Positions 1 to 5,300 of a stretch of 8,061 nt of DNA are shown here, in pieces. How positions within the stretch are numbered: position 1 is the stretch's first letter; each line of letters opens with the position of its first letter. This DNA comes from Cyanobacteria bacterium OH_CDB_58 (GTDB lineage Bacteria; Cyanobacteriota; Vampirovibrionia; Gastranaerophilales; Gastranaerophilaceae), in NCBI GenBank assembly GCA_023435965.1, contig JAEZLC010000115.1, positions 1-8,061 on the forward strand. Reading direction: 5' to 3'. The translations under genes and the position numbers were made by a program. The notes beneath the pieces are model-generated. The model saw only the letters and a program-made list of their open reading frames with translations, was not told where the DNA came from and made no database searches.

Positions 1-119
1 TCGAGGTTTTTCCAGGCTCGGATATAAACTTCCTGCTCTATATCCTCATTATTTGAGCCGGTCATTGTTCTTATTATTTTTTTAATACTATTTTTATAAT
101 TTTCAACAATATTCTTCAA
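1..119 (-). CDS. ECF-type RNA polymerase sigma factor, N-terminal fragment (runs off left edge)
   Basis: This open frame begins right after the zinc-finger gene and is cut by the window edge after about 39 codons. The peptide starts MKNIVENYKNS and contains DIEQEVYIRAWKNL, which matches the core-binding helix of sigma-70 region 2 in ECF sigma factors (pattern D-x-x-Q-E-V-F-x-R-A-W). ECF factors direct RNA polymerase to stress or envelope promoters. I chose the TTG at 119 because an AGGTG Shine-Dalgarno (126-130) sits 6 nt upstream; a GTG at 126-128, directly after the neighbour's stop, is an alternative that would add three residues. The preceding gene encodes an anti-sigma-like protein, which supports a sigma/anti-sigma pair, although the order is the reverse of the usual one. 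Regions 3-4 cannot be seen, so the ECF assignment rests on the short N-terminus and this one motif. Confidence 0.72.
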   Translation of the reverse strand, partial: MKNIVENYKNSIKKIIRTMTGSNNEDIEQEVYIRAWKNL

Positions 120-125
120 AAAAAG

Positions 126-130
126 CACCT
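126..130 (-). promoter_or_regulatory. Ribosome-binding site deciding the ECF start
   Basis: AGGTG on the minus strand, formed by the last two bases of the zinc-finger gene's TAG stop and the following GTG, lies 6 nt before the TTG at 119. It suggests that the ECF gene is translated by coupling to, or reinitiation after, the anti-sigma gene. Confidence 0.45.
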
Positions 131-470
131 ATATTTTTAAGAGCCCATACTCATCAACAGGACAACCTGACTGATACAGTATAGAACTTTCTGCAGAAAG
201 CACCTCTGTATGGTTATAAGAATTTTGCTGAAAGAAACTCACCCCAGCAAAACACACAAAGAACAATGCAACATAAGAAAGTACTTTCTTAATTTTTTTA
301 CGTTTTTCTTTTGCCAAATACAAAGGAGCAGCTCCTTTTATAAGGTCTGAAAGTTTTTGCATTTTTAGATGTTGTTCTCGGCAATCAGGGCATGTTCTCA
401 AATGCTCAATAAAGCTTTCATCGTTTCCAAAAACATAGTAAGCTTCATATTTATTACATTTTTTATCCAT
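129..470 (-). CDS. Zinc-finger (ZAS-type) membrane anti-sigma factor, putative
   Basis: A 113-residue protein. Residues 23-30 read HLRTCPDC, the H-x3-C-x2-C signature of zinc-binding anti-sigma domains (zf-HC2/ZAS family); Cys5 is a possible fourth ligand. A basic stretch (residues 54-62) is followed by one hydrophobic segment at about 63-80, then a short tail of about 33 residues outside the membrane. This fits a single-pass anti-sigma factor that holds an ECF sigma at the inner face and senses an envelope signal. The ATG at 470 has an AAAGG Shine-Dalgarno 7 nt upstream. The next gene encodes an ECF sigma N-terminus, its likely partner, but here the anti-sigma comes first. The external tail is too short for a known sensor domain; it contains a lone Cys in SGCPVDE (residue 103). 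Family assignment is good, partner assignment is inferred. Confidence 0.75.
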   Translation of the reverse strand: MDKKCNKYEAYYVFGNDESFIEHLRTCPDCREQHLKMQKLSDLIKGAAPLYLAKEKRKKIKKVLSYVALFFVCFAGVSFFQQNSYNHTEVLSAESSILYQSGCPVDEYGLLKI

Positions 471-479
471 ACCTAAACC

Positions 480-502
480 TTTCGTTATTATTTATAACGA
501 AA
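480..502. repeat. Perfect 9-bp inverted repeat between rsfS and the anti-sigma gene
   Basis: Arms 480-488 (TTTCGTTAT) and 494-502 (ATAACGAAA) are exact reverse complements around a 5-nt centre. It fills most of the 37-nt gap between rsfS and the zinc-finger gene, and its left arm overlaps that gene's AAAGG Shine-Dalgarno (478-482). There is no U-tract after it on the minus strand, so it does not look like a standard terminator. It could be an operator or an mRNA hairpin limiting access to the ribosome-binding site. Confidence 0.55.
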
Positions 503-519
503 AATAATTAAGAAAGTTC
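496..519 (-). promoter_or_regulatory. Possible ECF-type promoter for the anti-sigma/ECF pair
   Basis: On the minus strand, GAAC (516-519, preceded by T and followed by TT) lies 16 bases from CGTT (496-499). Known ECF promoters commonly have an AAC-containing -35 and a CGT-type -10 at this spacing (for example TGAAAC-N16-CGTA for Bacillus sigma W). The -35 lies in the last codons of rsfS. Transcription would begin near 488-490, about 20 nt before the ATG. The motif is short and could be chance; TATAAA at the same place is also a weak sigma-70 -10. Confidence 0.3.
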
Positions 520-921
520 ATTTTTGATTTCTATGTAATCAGAGTAATCTTTTGACTCTTCCATCCAGTCTTCTTGTTTAACCCTTAGAGCATGGTTCCA
601 GAATTTCTCGATGGCATAAGTTTCTCTTTCTTCTTTATGAAGAACATGTACTATAACATCTCCGTAATCAATTAAGTTCCAACGATTTTTAACATCATTT
701 TCCTCTCCGACAGGAAGCCTGCCGAAGTATTTTTTCACCCTGTCTCTGACGTTATACGTCAAAGCTTTTACTTGAGTATTTGTATCTGAAGAACAGATTA
801 CAAAATAATCTGCCAGGACAGATACGTTTGAAATGTTCAATATAGAAATATCTTTACCTTGTTTATCATCTAAAATACGAGCAATAACACTTGCTAATCT
901 GTACGAAGTAATGTCTTCCAA
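508..921 (-). CDS. rsfS: Ribosomal silencing factor RsfS
   Basis: RsfS (DUF143/Iojap family) binds ribosomal protein L14 on the large subunit and blocks subunit joining, lowering translation when nutrients are scarce. The protein has the family hallmarks: DYFVICSS in the first third, a conserved Q-x2-A-L helix after it, and WNLIDYGDVIVHV followed by E-x-R-x-x-Y and a final E-K-F-W. The open frame extends to a TTG at 951, but AGGAG at 929-933 sits 7 nt before an in-frame TTG at 921, giving a protein that begins MEDITSYRLA and is 137 residues long, normal for the family. A well-formed promoter lies just upstream. The glycine of the usual G-x-E-G motif is replaced in VGEENDVKNRW, a mild oddity. 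It sits between the sigma gene and the anti-sigma gene rather than next to nadD, a common partner elsewhere. Confidence 0.93.
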   Translation of the reverse strand: MEDITSYRLASVIARILDDKQGKDISILNISNVSVLADYFVICSSDTNTQVKALTYNVRDRVKKYFGRLPVGEENDVKNRWNLIDYGDVIVHVLHKEERETYAIEKFWNHALRVKQEDWMEESKDYSDYIEIKNELS

Positions 922-928
922 TTCTTGT

Positions 929-933
929 CTCCT
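929..933 (-). promoter_or_regulatory. Shine-Dalgarno deciding the rsfS start
   Basis: AGGAG on the minus strand is 7 nt upstream of the TTG at 921. Nothing comparable precedes the in-frame TTG at 951, whose codon overlaps the promoter -10 box by one base and therefore lies upstream of the likely transcription start. Confidence 0.75.
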
Positions 934-950
934 AAACGCTATTTTAGACA

Positions 951-979
951 ATTATATCATACAAGTAAGCAAGTGTATA
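951..979 (-). promoter_or_regulatory. Extended -10 sigma-70 promoter of rsfS
   Basis: On the minus strand TATAAT (951-956) is a perfect -10 preceded by TGA (957-959), the TGn extension. A TATACA (974-979, four of six matches to TTGACA) stands 17 bp upstream. Predicted transcription starts near 944, about 23 nt before the chosen rsfS start at 921. It gives rsfS and the downstream anti-sigma/ECF genes a promoter independent of the sigma gene. Confidence 0.6.
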
Positions 980-992
980 AAAGTTTGTTGTT

Positions 993-1973
993 TTAAATAT
1001 AGTTTTTTAAATTTTTATTCAGGATTACATTTCTGCAAAGCTTTTTAAGCTTGCTCATAGCCCTATTTTCAATTTGTCTTATTCTTTCTCTTGAAACTCC
1101 GTATCTTGCACCTATTTCTTCAAGAGTTTTCTTTTCACCGTTGTCATCCAGTCCGTATCTCATAATAAGAACATCTCTCTCTTTCGGACTCAATTGATTT
1201 AGGATTTTTCTGATATCATAGAACAAATTATCCTGAGTAACCTTTGTATCAGGAGAAAGAGTTGACTCATCGATGATAAAATCGCCCAGCTTAGTAGCAT
1301 CATCCTTTTGATTTGCCGGAGACTCAATGCTTATAGTCCCTTGAGCCGATTCAATAAGAGCAGCTAGCTTATTTACAGGCATTCCTACCTTATATGCGAT
1401 TTCCTCTTTCGTTGGGGCGTGTCCTTGTTCTATAGTCAAATCCATAGAAACTTTTTTGATTTTACCTAAAGTCTCGATCATATGGACCGGCAAACGTATA
1501 AGTCTTGACTTGTCGGCAATTGATCTGGTTATTGCTTGTTGTATCCACCATGTGGAATATGTAGAAAACTTATACCCTTTTGTATAATCAAACTTTTCAG
1601 CAGCTCTCATCAAGCCCATATTGCCTTCTTGAATCAGGTCAAGGAAAGACAAGCCTCTACCGATATATTTTTTTGCAATGCTGACTACCAGCCTTAAATT
1701 AGCGTTAACTAATGCTTCTTTTGCTGTTTCAGAATTTTCCTCTTTGATTTTTCTGGCAATTTCAAGCTCTTGTTCTGGGGTTAAGAGAGGTATTTTTCCT
1801 ATCTGCTGGAGATAAATTTTTACAGAATCATCAGCAATTACAGTATTCGCAGTTTCTGCAACTTTTGGCTCTTCAACAGATAAGAGGATATCATCATCCC
1901 CTCCATTAGGAAAAACTTCATCTTCTGTTTGCTGAGCTTCGTCTGATGAATATTTATCGATTTTACTAGACAT
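993..1973 (-). CDS. RNA polymerase sigma-70 factor, primary/group 2 type (RpoD/SigA family)
   Basis: A 326-residue sigma factor that gives RNA polymerase its promoter specificity. Domains in order: an acidic, low-complexity N-terminus (1-47) with no region 1.1; region 1.2 with [19 protein letters not shown] (51-69); region 2 (about 86-156) with [32 protein letters not shown] and the -10-melting stretch [17 protein letters not shown]; region 3 starting at IRLPVHM; and region 4 (about 258-312) with [15 protein letters not shown] and the [16 protein letters not shown] that reads the -35 box. The ATG at 1973 follows GGAGG by 5 nt; the open frame extends four codons to a TTG that overlaps this Shine-Dalgarno. 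WWIQQ replaces the common WWIRQ. The complete, well-conserved regions 2 and 4 suggest the housekeeping factor, but a group 2 paralogue cannot be excluded without the rest of the genome. It follows rlmB by 22 nt. Confidence 0.93.
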   Translation of the reverse strand: MSSKIDKYSSDEAQQTEDEVFPNGGDDDILLSVEEPKVAETANTVIADDSVKIYLQQIGKIPLLTPEQELEIARKIKEENSETAKEALVNANLRLVVSIAKKYIGRGLSFLDLIQEGNMGLMRAAEKFDYTKGYKFSTYSTWWIQQAITRSIADKSRLIRLPVHMIETLGKIKKVSMDLTIEQGHAPTKEEIAYKVGMPVNKLAALIESAQGTISIESPANQKDDATKLGDFIIDESTLSPDTKVTQDNLFYDIRKILNQLSPKERDVLIMRYGLDDNGEKKTLEEIGARYGVSRERIRQIENRAMSKLKKLCRNVILNKNLKNYI

Positions 1974-1978
1974 TAAAT

Positions 1979-1983
1979 CCTCC
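1979..1983 (-). promoter_or_regulatory. Shine-Dalgarno deciding the sigma gene start
   Basis: GGAGG on the minus strand is 5 nt upstream of the ATG at 1973. The longer in-frame start, TTG at 1985, overlaps this site and is therefore unlikely. Confidence 0.8.
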
Positions 1984-1994
1984 AAGATAATACT

Positions 1995-2006
1995 ATTATA
2001 CTATAA
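1995..2006 (-). promoter_or_regulatory. Candidate -10 element overlapping the rlmB stop codon
   Basis: The minus strand reads TTATAGTATAAT here, with TATAAT at 1995-2000 containing the TAA stop of rlmB (1996-1998). It could start a transcript for the sigma gene near 1988, just ahead of its Shine-Dalgarno. No good -35 stands 17 bp upstream. The same 12-mer occurs on the plus strand at 2831-2842, before pilMN. Confidence 0.35.
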
Positions 2007-2745
2007 GATTGGATTTTTGCGTGGTCTGTCTGAGGGATTCATATATAATTATACTTGCAGCGTTTGCTACGTTTAAGGAGTCAAATTCATTGTACATAGG
2101 TATCTTAACTTTAAAATCAGATGCTTTCAAAATGCTATTTGAAATACCCGATTTTTCCGATCCCATAACTATCGCAAAACTCATATCACAATAATCAATC
2201 TCAAAATAATTATCTTTGGCGGATAAATCTGACGCAATTATCCAGAAGTTGTTATCTTTTAATTTAGAAACTGCTGCCTGTAGGCTATTAACCACAATTA
2301 TATCTATATGATTAATTGCACCAGCCGAAGATTTTTCCACCGTAGAATTAACAACAGACGTTCTGCGAGATGGCAAAATTATTGCATCAAAACCGGCACA
2401 AACACTAGTTCTGATAATAGAACCCAAATTGTGGGGATCTTCGACGCCATCTAATATAACTACCTTTTTATATTTTTTATCTTTTTCCAAAAAATCTTCT
2501 AATTCAACGTACTCTATGGGAGCAACGTATGCAACAACCCCTTGATGAGAAAATTCACTAAACTGCTGGAATTTTTCTTTTGGAACAAACTGAAAAATAA
2601 CATTATTTCTTTTTGCCAGCTCAAGGATTTTATCTATTTTCGGATCTTTATGCAAAGCCTTAGAAAGCAGTATTTTATTTACTTCCCGCTCATTTTTCAA
2701 AAGCAATTCCAATACATTATTTTTTCCGAAAATATAATCACTCAT
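1996..2745 (-). CDS. rlmB: 23S rRNA (guanosine-2'-O)-methyltransferase, RlmB/TrmH family
   Basis: A SPOUT-class methyltransferase of 249 residues, the usual RlmB length. In the best-known members it uses S-adenosylmethionine to methylate the 2'-OH of G2251 in the 23S rRNA P loop. The N-terminal substrate-binding domain (about 4-76) begins with the typical G-K-x-x-V-L-E and ends in HQGVVAYV. The catalytic domain shows motif 1 ([17 protein letters not shown], 97-113, with catalytic-site Asn106 and Arg112), motif 2 ([11 protein letters not shown], 192-202, Glu197) and motif 3 ([17 protein letters not shown], 215-231) that form the trefoil knot. It starts at the ATG at 2745 with only a weak AGG-containing ribosome-binding site. 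It leads the minus-strand cluster that continues into the sigma gene 22 nt later. Sister enzymes of the TrmH family act on tRNA or other rRNA sites, so the exact target is inferred from similarity. Confidence 0.92.
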   Translation of the reverse strand: MSDYIFGKNNVLELLLKNEREVNKILLSKALHKDPKIDKILELAKRNNVIFQFVPKEKFQQFSEFSHQGVVAYVAPIEYVELEDFLEKDKKYKKVVILDGVEDPHNLGSIIRTSVCAGFDAIILPSRRTSVVNSTVEKSSAGAINHIDIIVVNSLQAAVSKLKDNNFWIIASDLSAKDNYFEIDYCDMSFAIVMGSEKSGISNSILKASDFKVKIPMYNEFDSLNVANAASIIIYESLRQTTQKSNLIV

Positions 2746-2825
2746 TTCAAACCAACCTAACTATTAATCTCGCGTATTTACTGCAAAAATCATATATTAA
2801 GATTCTTTGCAAAAAACTCTTATTG

Positions 2826-2846
2826 TTATATTATAGTATAATATAA
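2826..2846. repeat. Perfect 21-bp A/T palindrome with back-to-back -10 boxes
   Basis: Arms 2826-2835 and 2837-2846 (TATAATATAA) are exact reverse complements around the single G at 2836. The plus strand has TATAAT at 2837-2842 and the minus strand has TATAAT at 2830-2835. It may serve as a shared melting site or a symmetric operator; A/T composition raises the odds of a chance palindrome. Confidence 0.55.
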
Positions 2847-2910
2847 AGTGAGTAAAATTTTGGCGATTTGTGTCAAAAAATATTTCACAAATTTACGAGA
2901 GAGAATAATC

Positions 2911-2914
2911 AGGG
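2911..2914 (+). promoter_or_regulatory. Ribosome-binding site deciding the pilMN start
   Basis: AGGG lies 5 nt before the ATG at 2920. The longer in-frame GTG at 2848 has no Shine-Dalgarno and falls at or before the transcription start predicted from the TATAAT at 2837-2842. Confidence 0.55.
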
Positions 2915-2919
2915 CAGAT

Positions 2920-4692
2920 ATGGACGATTTTTTAACGAAACTAGGATTAAACTCTAAAATAACCATCGGGGTTTCAATATCTTCTAACAATTTAGTTGAG
3001 ATGATTTACATTGACAAAATGACTCGTACCATAACGAAATATGCCTCAAGAGAACTAAGATACAACAATGCCATAAGAGAAATAATAGATTATGATGAGC
3101 TGTCAGCTTCTTTGAGCGAACTTTTTAGAGAACTTTCACTTGACCCTAAGCAATGTAATGTTGTATTAAACCTGCCTAACGTTCATTTCGCGTTTATGTA
3201 TCTTCCACTTATTCTGGCAGATGACCAAGTTACAAACGCAATAGTTTCTGAAGTTGAACAACTGTACTTATTTAAAAGACATGAACCGGTTATAAGCTGG
3301 ATAGCAATTGATTCAAACAAAGAAACAGATAAAAGATATATTGCATACTCAGCACTTCAAGATTCCGCCCTTGTAAATATCAGGGAAGTATTTGAAGATT
3401 TGGGAGCAAAACTAATTGCAGTTGAAAACTCACACTCTTCAATTCTAAAGGGTATTCAATACAGTAAAATTGTTGAAGAAGAAATGGCAAACGGCTCACC
3501 TTTCAACGTATTGCTAATCACATCTAACAGCTATGCCGTATTTTGCATGAACGGAAACAAGCTGGTAGATTACTACGAAGAACCGCTTGCTATCAAATCT
3601 TTCACAAATGATGAGGTTTATCTTGCAATTTCTTCTGCAGCCAGCAGTACCTTAGAACACTACCCATCCCCAAACCTGCTTCTTATAAGCGAAACAAATG
3701 AGGTCAGTGCGGAACTACTCTCCGAAAAAATAAACTTCGACGGTGCAATCAAATACTTAGACAGAAACAAATATTCTGATAAAGCATTTATGAACATAGA
3801 TTTTTCAGTACTTCAAAACTATATTCCAATGATATCATTGGAAAGTGTAGGTGCTGCGACATACAACTACGAAACTTACCCTATAAGGTTCAACTTCTTA
3901 TCTGAAGTAATAGAAGGTGAAGTCAGCGGACCTTTAACTATAAGCTTATTTGGAAAAGATATCGAAGTTGACAGAAAAGCTATATTGACAATCGTAGGGA
4001 CTGTTGTGGCCTGTCTTGCAGTACTATTCACAGTTGTCGGATTAGGTCTGTCTTCTTTTAATAACAAGATGACGGAAGAAATAAACCAGCTTGCACAAGA
4101 ACAAGTTACTCTTGAGAACAAAATAAAAGAAAGCAAGATTTCAGTAGATGTTGCGGATATTTATACTATTTCTCAGGATTTATACACAGCAAATAAAGCG
4201 GAATTCGGATTATTCAACGGTTTATCCTCAGAGATTCCTCCTGAAGTTTGGATAGAAACATTCTACGCAAATGCATCGGGAGAAGTTATTATCTCAGGAA
4301 AATCAACAGGTACAGAACATATTTACAGTTTCTTTAAAGGATTAAAGAAAAGAGATCCAAACATTTTCATATCAAGACTGCAATTAGACTATGATGAAAA
4401 TATGCCTCTAACAACGGTTAAACCATCAAACAGCATATTGATATTTGAAATTAACAGCACAAAGAACAAGCAAAAAACTGAAGGAGACGCAAGCTCTCTG
4501 GATCCAAACAACCCAGAGAACGCTCAAAATCCTCAAGCACAATCTAATTTCTTCTCGTTCTTCGGGCAAAAACAAAATTCGGGTCAACCAGGAACACCTC
4601 AACAACCAGGGGTTCCTACAGCACCACCTCCGCCGGCAGCACCTGGGGTAGACCCACAACCTATAGCACCTCCACCACCACCGGTGCAGTAA
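2920..4692 (+). CDS. PilM-PilN fusion protein with proline-rich tail (type IV pilus inner-membrane platform)
   Basis: A 590-residue protein joining two normally separate pilus proteins. Residues 14 to about 313 are PilM-like (actin/FtsA fold): ITIGVSISSNNLVEM at the start, VVLNLPNVHFAFMYLPLIL, a V-E-x-x-L-x-x-F-K-R-H helix region and VENSHSSILKGI. Then RFNFL (323-327) stands where PilN has its INLLP motif that docks on PilM, followed by a membrane helix (about 354-377), a coiled coil (about 378-410) and a PilN ferredoxin-like domain with PPEVWIETF and a G-E-V-I-I-S-G-K strand. The last ~76 residues (515-590) are rich in Pro, Gln and Asn and would lie outside the membrane. PilM parts normally bind ATP, but the Asp of G-I-D and of V-D-I-G are replaced (GVS at 17-19; LLITSN at 198-203). 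It precedes pilO by 29 nt. Fusion and topology are read from sequence; a role in pili rather than a related secretion or competence machine is inferred. Confidence 0.82.
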   Translation: MDDFLTKLGLNSKITIGVSISSNNLVEMIYIDKMTRTITKYASRELRYNNAIREIIDYDELSASLSELFRELSLDPKQCNVVLNLPNVHFAFMYLPLILADDQVTNAIVSEVEQLYLFKRHEPVISWIAIDSNKETDKRYIAYSALQDSALVNIREVFEDLGAKLIAVENSHSSILKGIQYSKIVEEEMANGSPFNVLLITSNSYAVFCMNGNKLVDYYEEPLAIKSFTNDEVYLAISSAASSTLEHYPSPNLLLISETNEVSAELLSEKINFDGAIKYLDRNKYSDKAFMNIDFSVLQNYIPMISLESVGAATYNYETYPIRFNFLSEVIEGEVSGPLTISLFGKDIEVDRKAILTIVGTVVACLAVLFTVVGLGLSSFNNKMTEEINQLAQEQVTLENKIKESKISVDVADIYTISQDLYTANKAEFGLFNGLSSEIPPEVWIETFYANASGEVIISGKSTGTEHIYSFFKGLKKRDPNIFISRLQLDYDENMPLTTVKPSNSILIFEINSTKNKQKTEGDASSLDPNNPENAQNPQAQSNFFSFFGQKQNSGQPGTPQQPGVPTAPPPPAAPGVDPQPIAPPPPPVQ

Positions 4693-4721
4693 GGTATCAA
4701 ACATAATTAAAGGTAAAAATT

Positions 4722-5288
4722 GTGAGCAATATAAGAGAATTAATTTTAAGCGTTATAGTAGTAATTTTACTGGTTGTTTTCGGCATAAAACAACTTGGCG
4801 GTATCGTTGTAGAAGTTAAAAACAACTTCGGCTCGAAAAGAGAAAAACAAGCCATAGTAGAAGATTTAAGAATAAAAGTTGATTCTATAACGCAAGCTAA
4901 CGAAAGAATCAAAAAACAACAAGATGTCCTCAAGCCTTTTTACAAACAAGATTTTGCTCCAAATGATTCTATTGCCTCTTTTGGAGGAATGTTTGAAGAC
5001 GTAATAAACTACGTAAAAATTAACGGGCTCCTTCTAAGAACAATAGAATACAACTTAAACCCCGAAGAAGATCCTATCTTTAAAAACTTTGCATCAGCAT
5101 ATAACGTATGCGAGATCAAAATGTTCTTAATCGGCACTTATCCTCAAATTCAAGGTTTTATGAATGACATAGAGCTTTATCCATATTACATAAGTGTTGA
5201 TCAAATAAACATTATGCCATATGAAAACAACAAAAAATATCTGCTGGCAAACGTTTCAATACATTTATATTCTAAAAAAGGTTCTTAA
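4722..5288 (+). CDS. pilO: PilO-like type IV pilus inner-membrane platform protein
   Basis: A 188-residue bitopic protein. PilO pairs with PilN in the periplasmic or extracytoplasmic part of the alignment complex that links the pilus motor to the outer parts. The sequence shows a four- to five-residue cytoplasmic start, one membrane helix (LILSVIVVILLVVFGI, about 7-22), a charged coiled coil (about 30-68), then a ferredoxin-like domain containing NGLLLRTIEY, KMFLIGTYPQIQGFMNDIE and a final L-A-N-V-S-I-H-L-Y strand; the G-x-Y-x-x-I-x-x-F pattern is characteristic of PilO. The GTG at 4722 follows AAAGG by 8 nt. It is co-transcribed with pilMN by position. No pilP or pilQ follows: a convergent gene ends 5 nt away. 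GspM-like proteins of type II secretion share this fold, so the machine type is inferred from the PilM partner. Confidence 0.82.
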   Translation: MSNIRELILSVIVVILLVVFGIKQLGGIVVEVKNNFGSKREKQAIVEDLRIKVDSITQANERIKKQQDVLKPFYKQDFAPNDSIASFGGMFEDVINYVKINGLLLRTIEYNLNPEEDPIFKNFASAYNVCEIKMFLIGTYPQIQGFMNDIELYPYYISVDQINIMPYENNKKYLLANVSIHLYSKKGS

Positions 5289-5300
5289 TTCAACTAAGAA
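5282..5300 (-). terminator. Weak candidate intrinsic terminator between convergent pilO and the HTH gene
   Basis: Arms 5282-5287 (TTCTTA) and 5295-5300 (TAAGAA) pair across a 7-nt loop. On the minus strand the stem is followed by CC and six T residues (5274-5279). It overlaps both stop codons. The stem is short with a single G-C pair, so termination strength is doubtful; on the plus strand there is no good U-tract. Confidence 0.3.

Larger units (their letters stand above)
2746..2919. promoter_or_regulatory. Divergent intergenic promoter region between rlmB and pilMN
   Basis: A 174-nt, very AT-rich spacer that must drive rlmB leftward and pilMN rightward. It contains the palindrome at 2826-2846 with a TATAAT on each strand, giving leaders of roughly 70-80 nt on both sides, and a small TTTGCAAA palindrome at 2806-2813. 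No convincing -35 box is seen for either direction, and no riboswitch-like fold or small open frame stands out. Confidence 0.6.

Noticed and set aside
480..502. Reading the inverted repeat as an intrinsic terminator after rsfS
   Set aside because: On the minus strand it is followed by AGGTTTAGG rather than a run of T, and only one G-C pair is present per arm region, so an operator or translational role is more plausible.
833..1048. Plus-strand frame spanning the rsfS promoter and sigma 3' end
   Set aside because: It crosses two conserved minus-strand genes and has no family features.
2848..2919. In-frame 24-codon extension of pilMN from a GTG at 2848
   Set aside because: No ribosome-binding site, the GTG lies at or before the predicted transcription start, and the extra residues do not resemble a PilM N-terminus; the ATG at 2920 has AGGG 5 nt upstream.
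2746..2919. Riboswitch or small RNA in the divergent spacer
   Set aside because: Apart from the A/T palindrome and TTTGCAAA there is no GC-containing stem set or conserved element I recognise.
3876..4136. Minus-strand frame opposite the PilN membrane segment
   Set aside because: Antisense shadow of the coding pilMN strand; composition reflects the complementary codons only.
4426..4704. Minus-strand frame of 92 codons opposite the proline-rich tail, and a plus-strand frame at 4445-4651
   Set aside because: Both are by-products of the low-complexity proline codons; the minus frame is rich in Trp, Arg and Cys with no domain and no Shine-Dalgarno seen.
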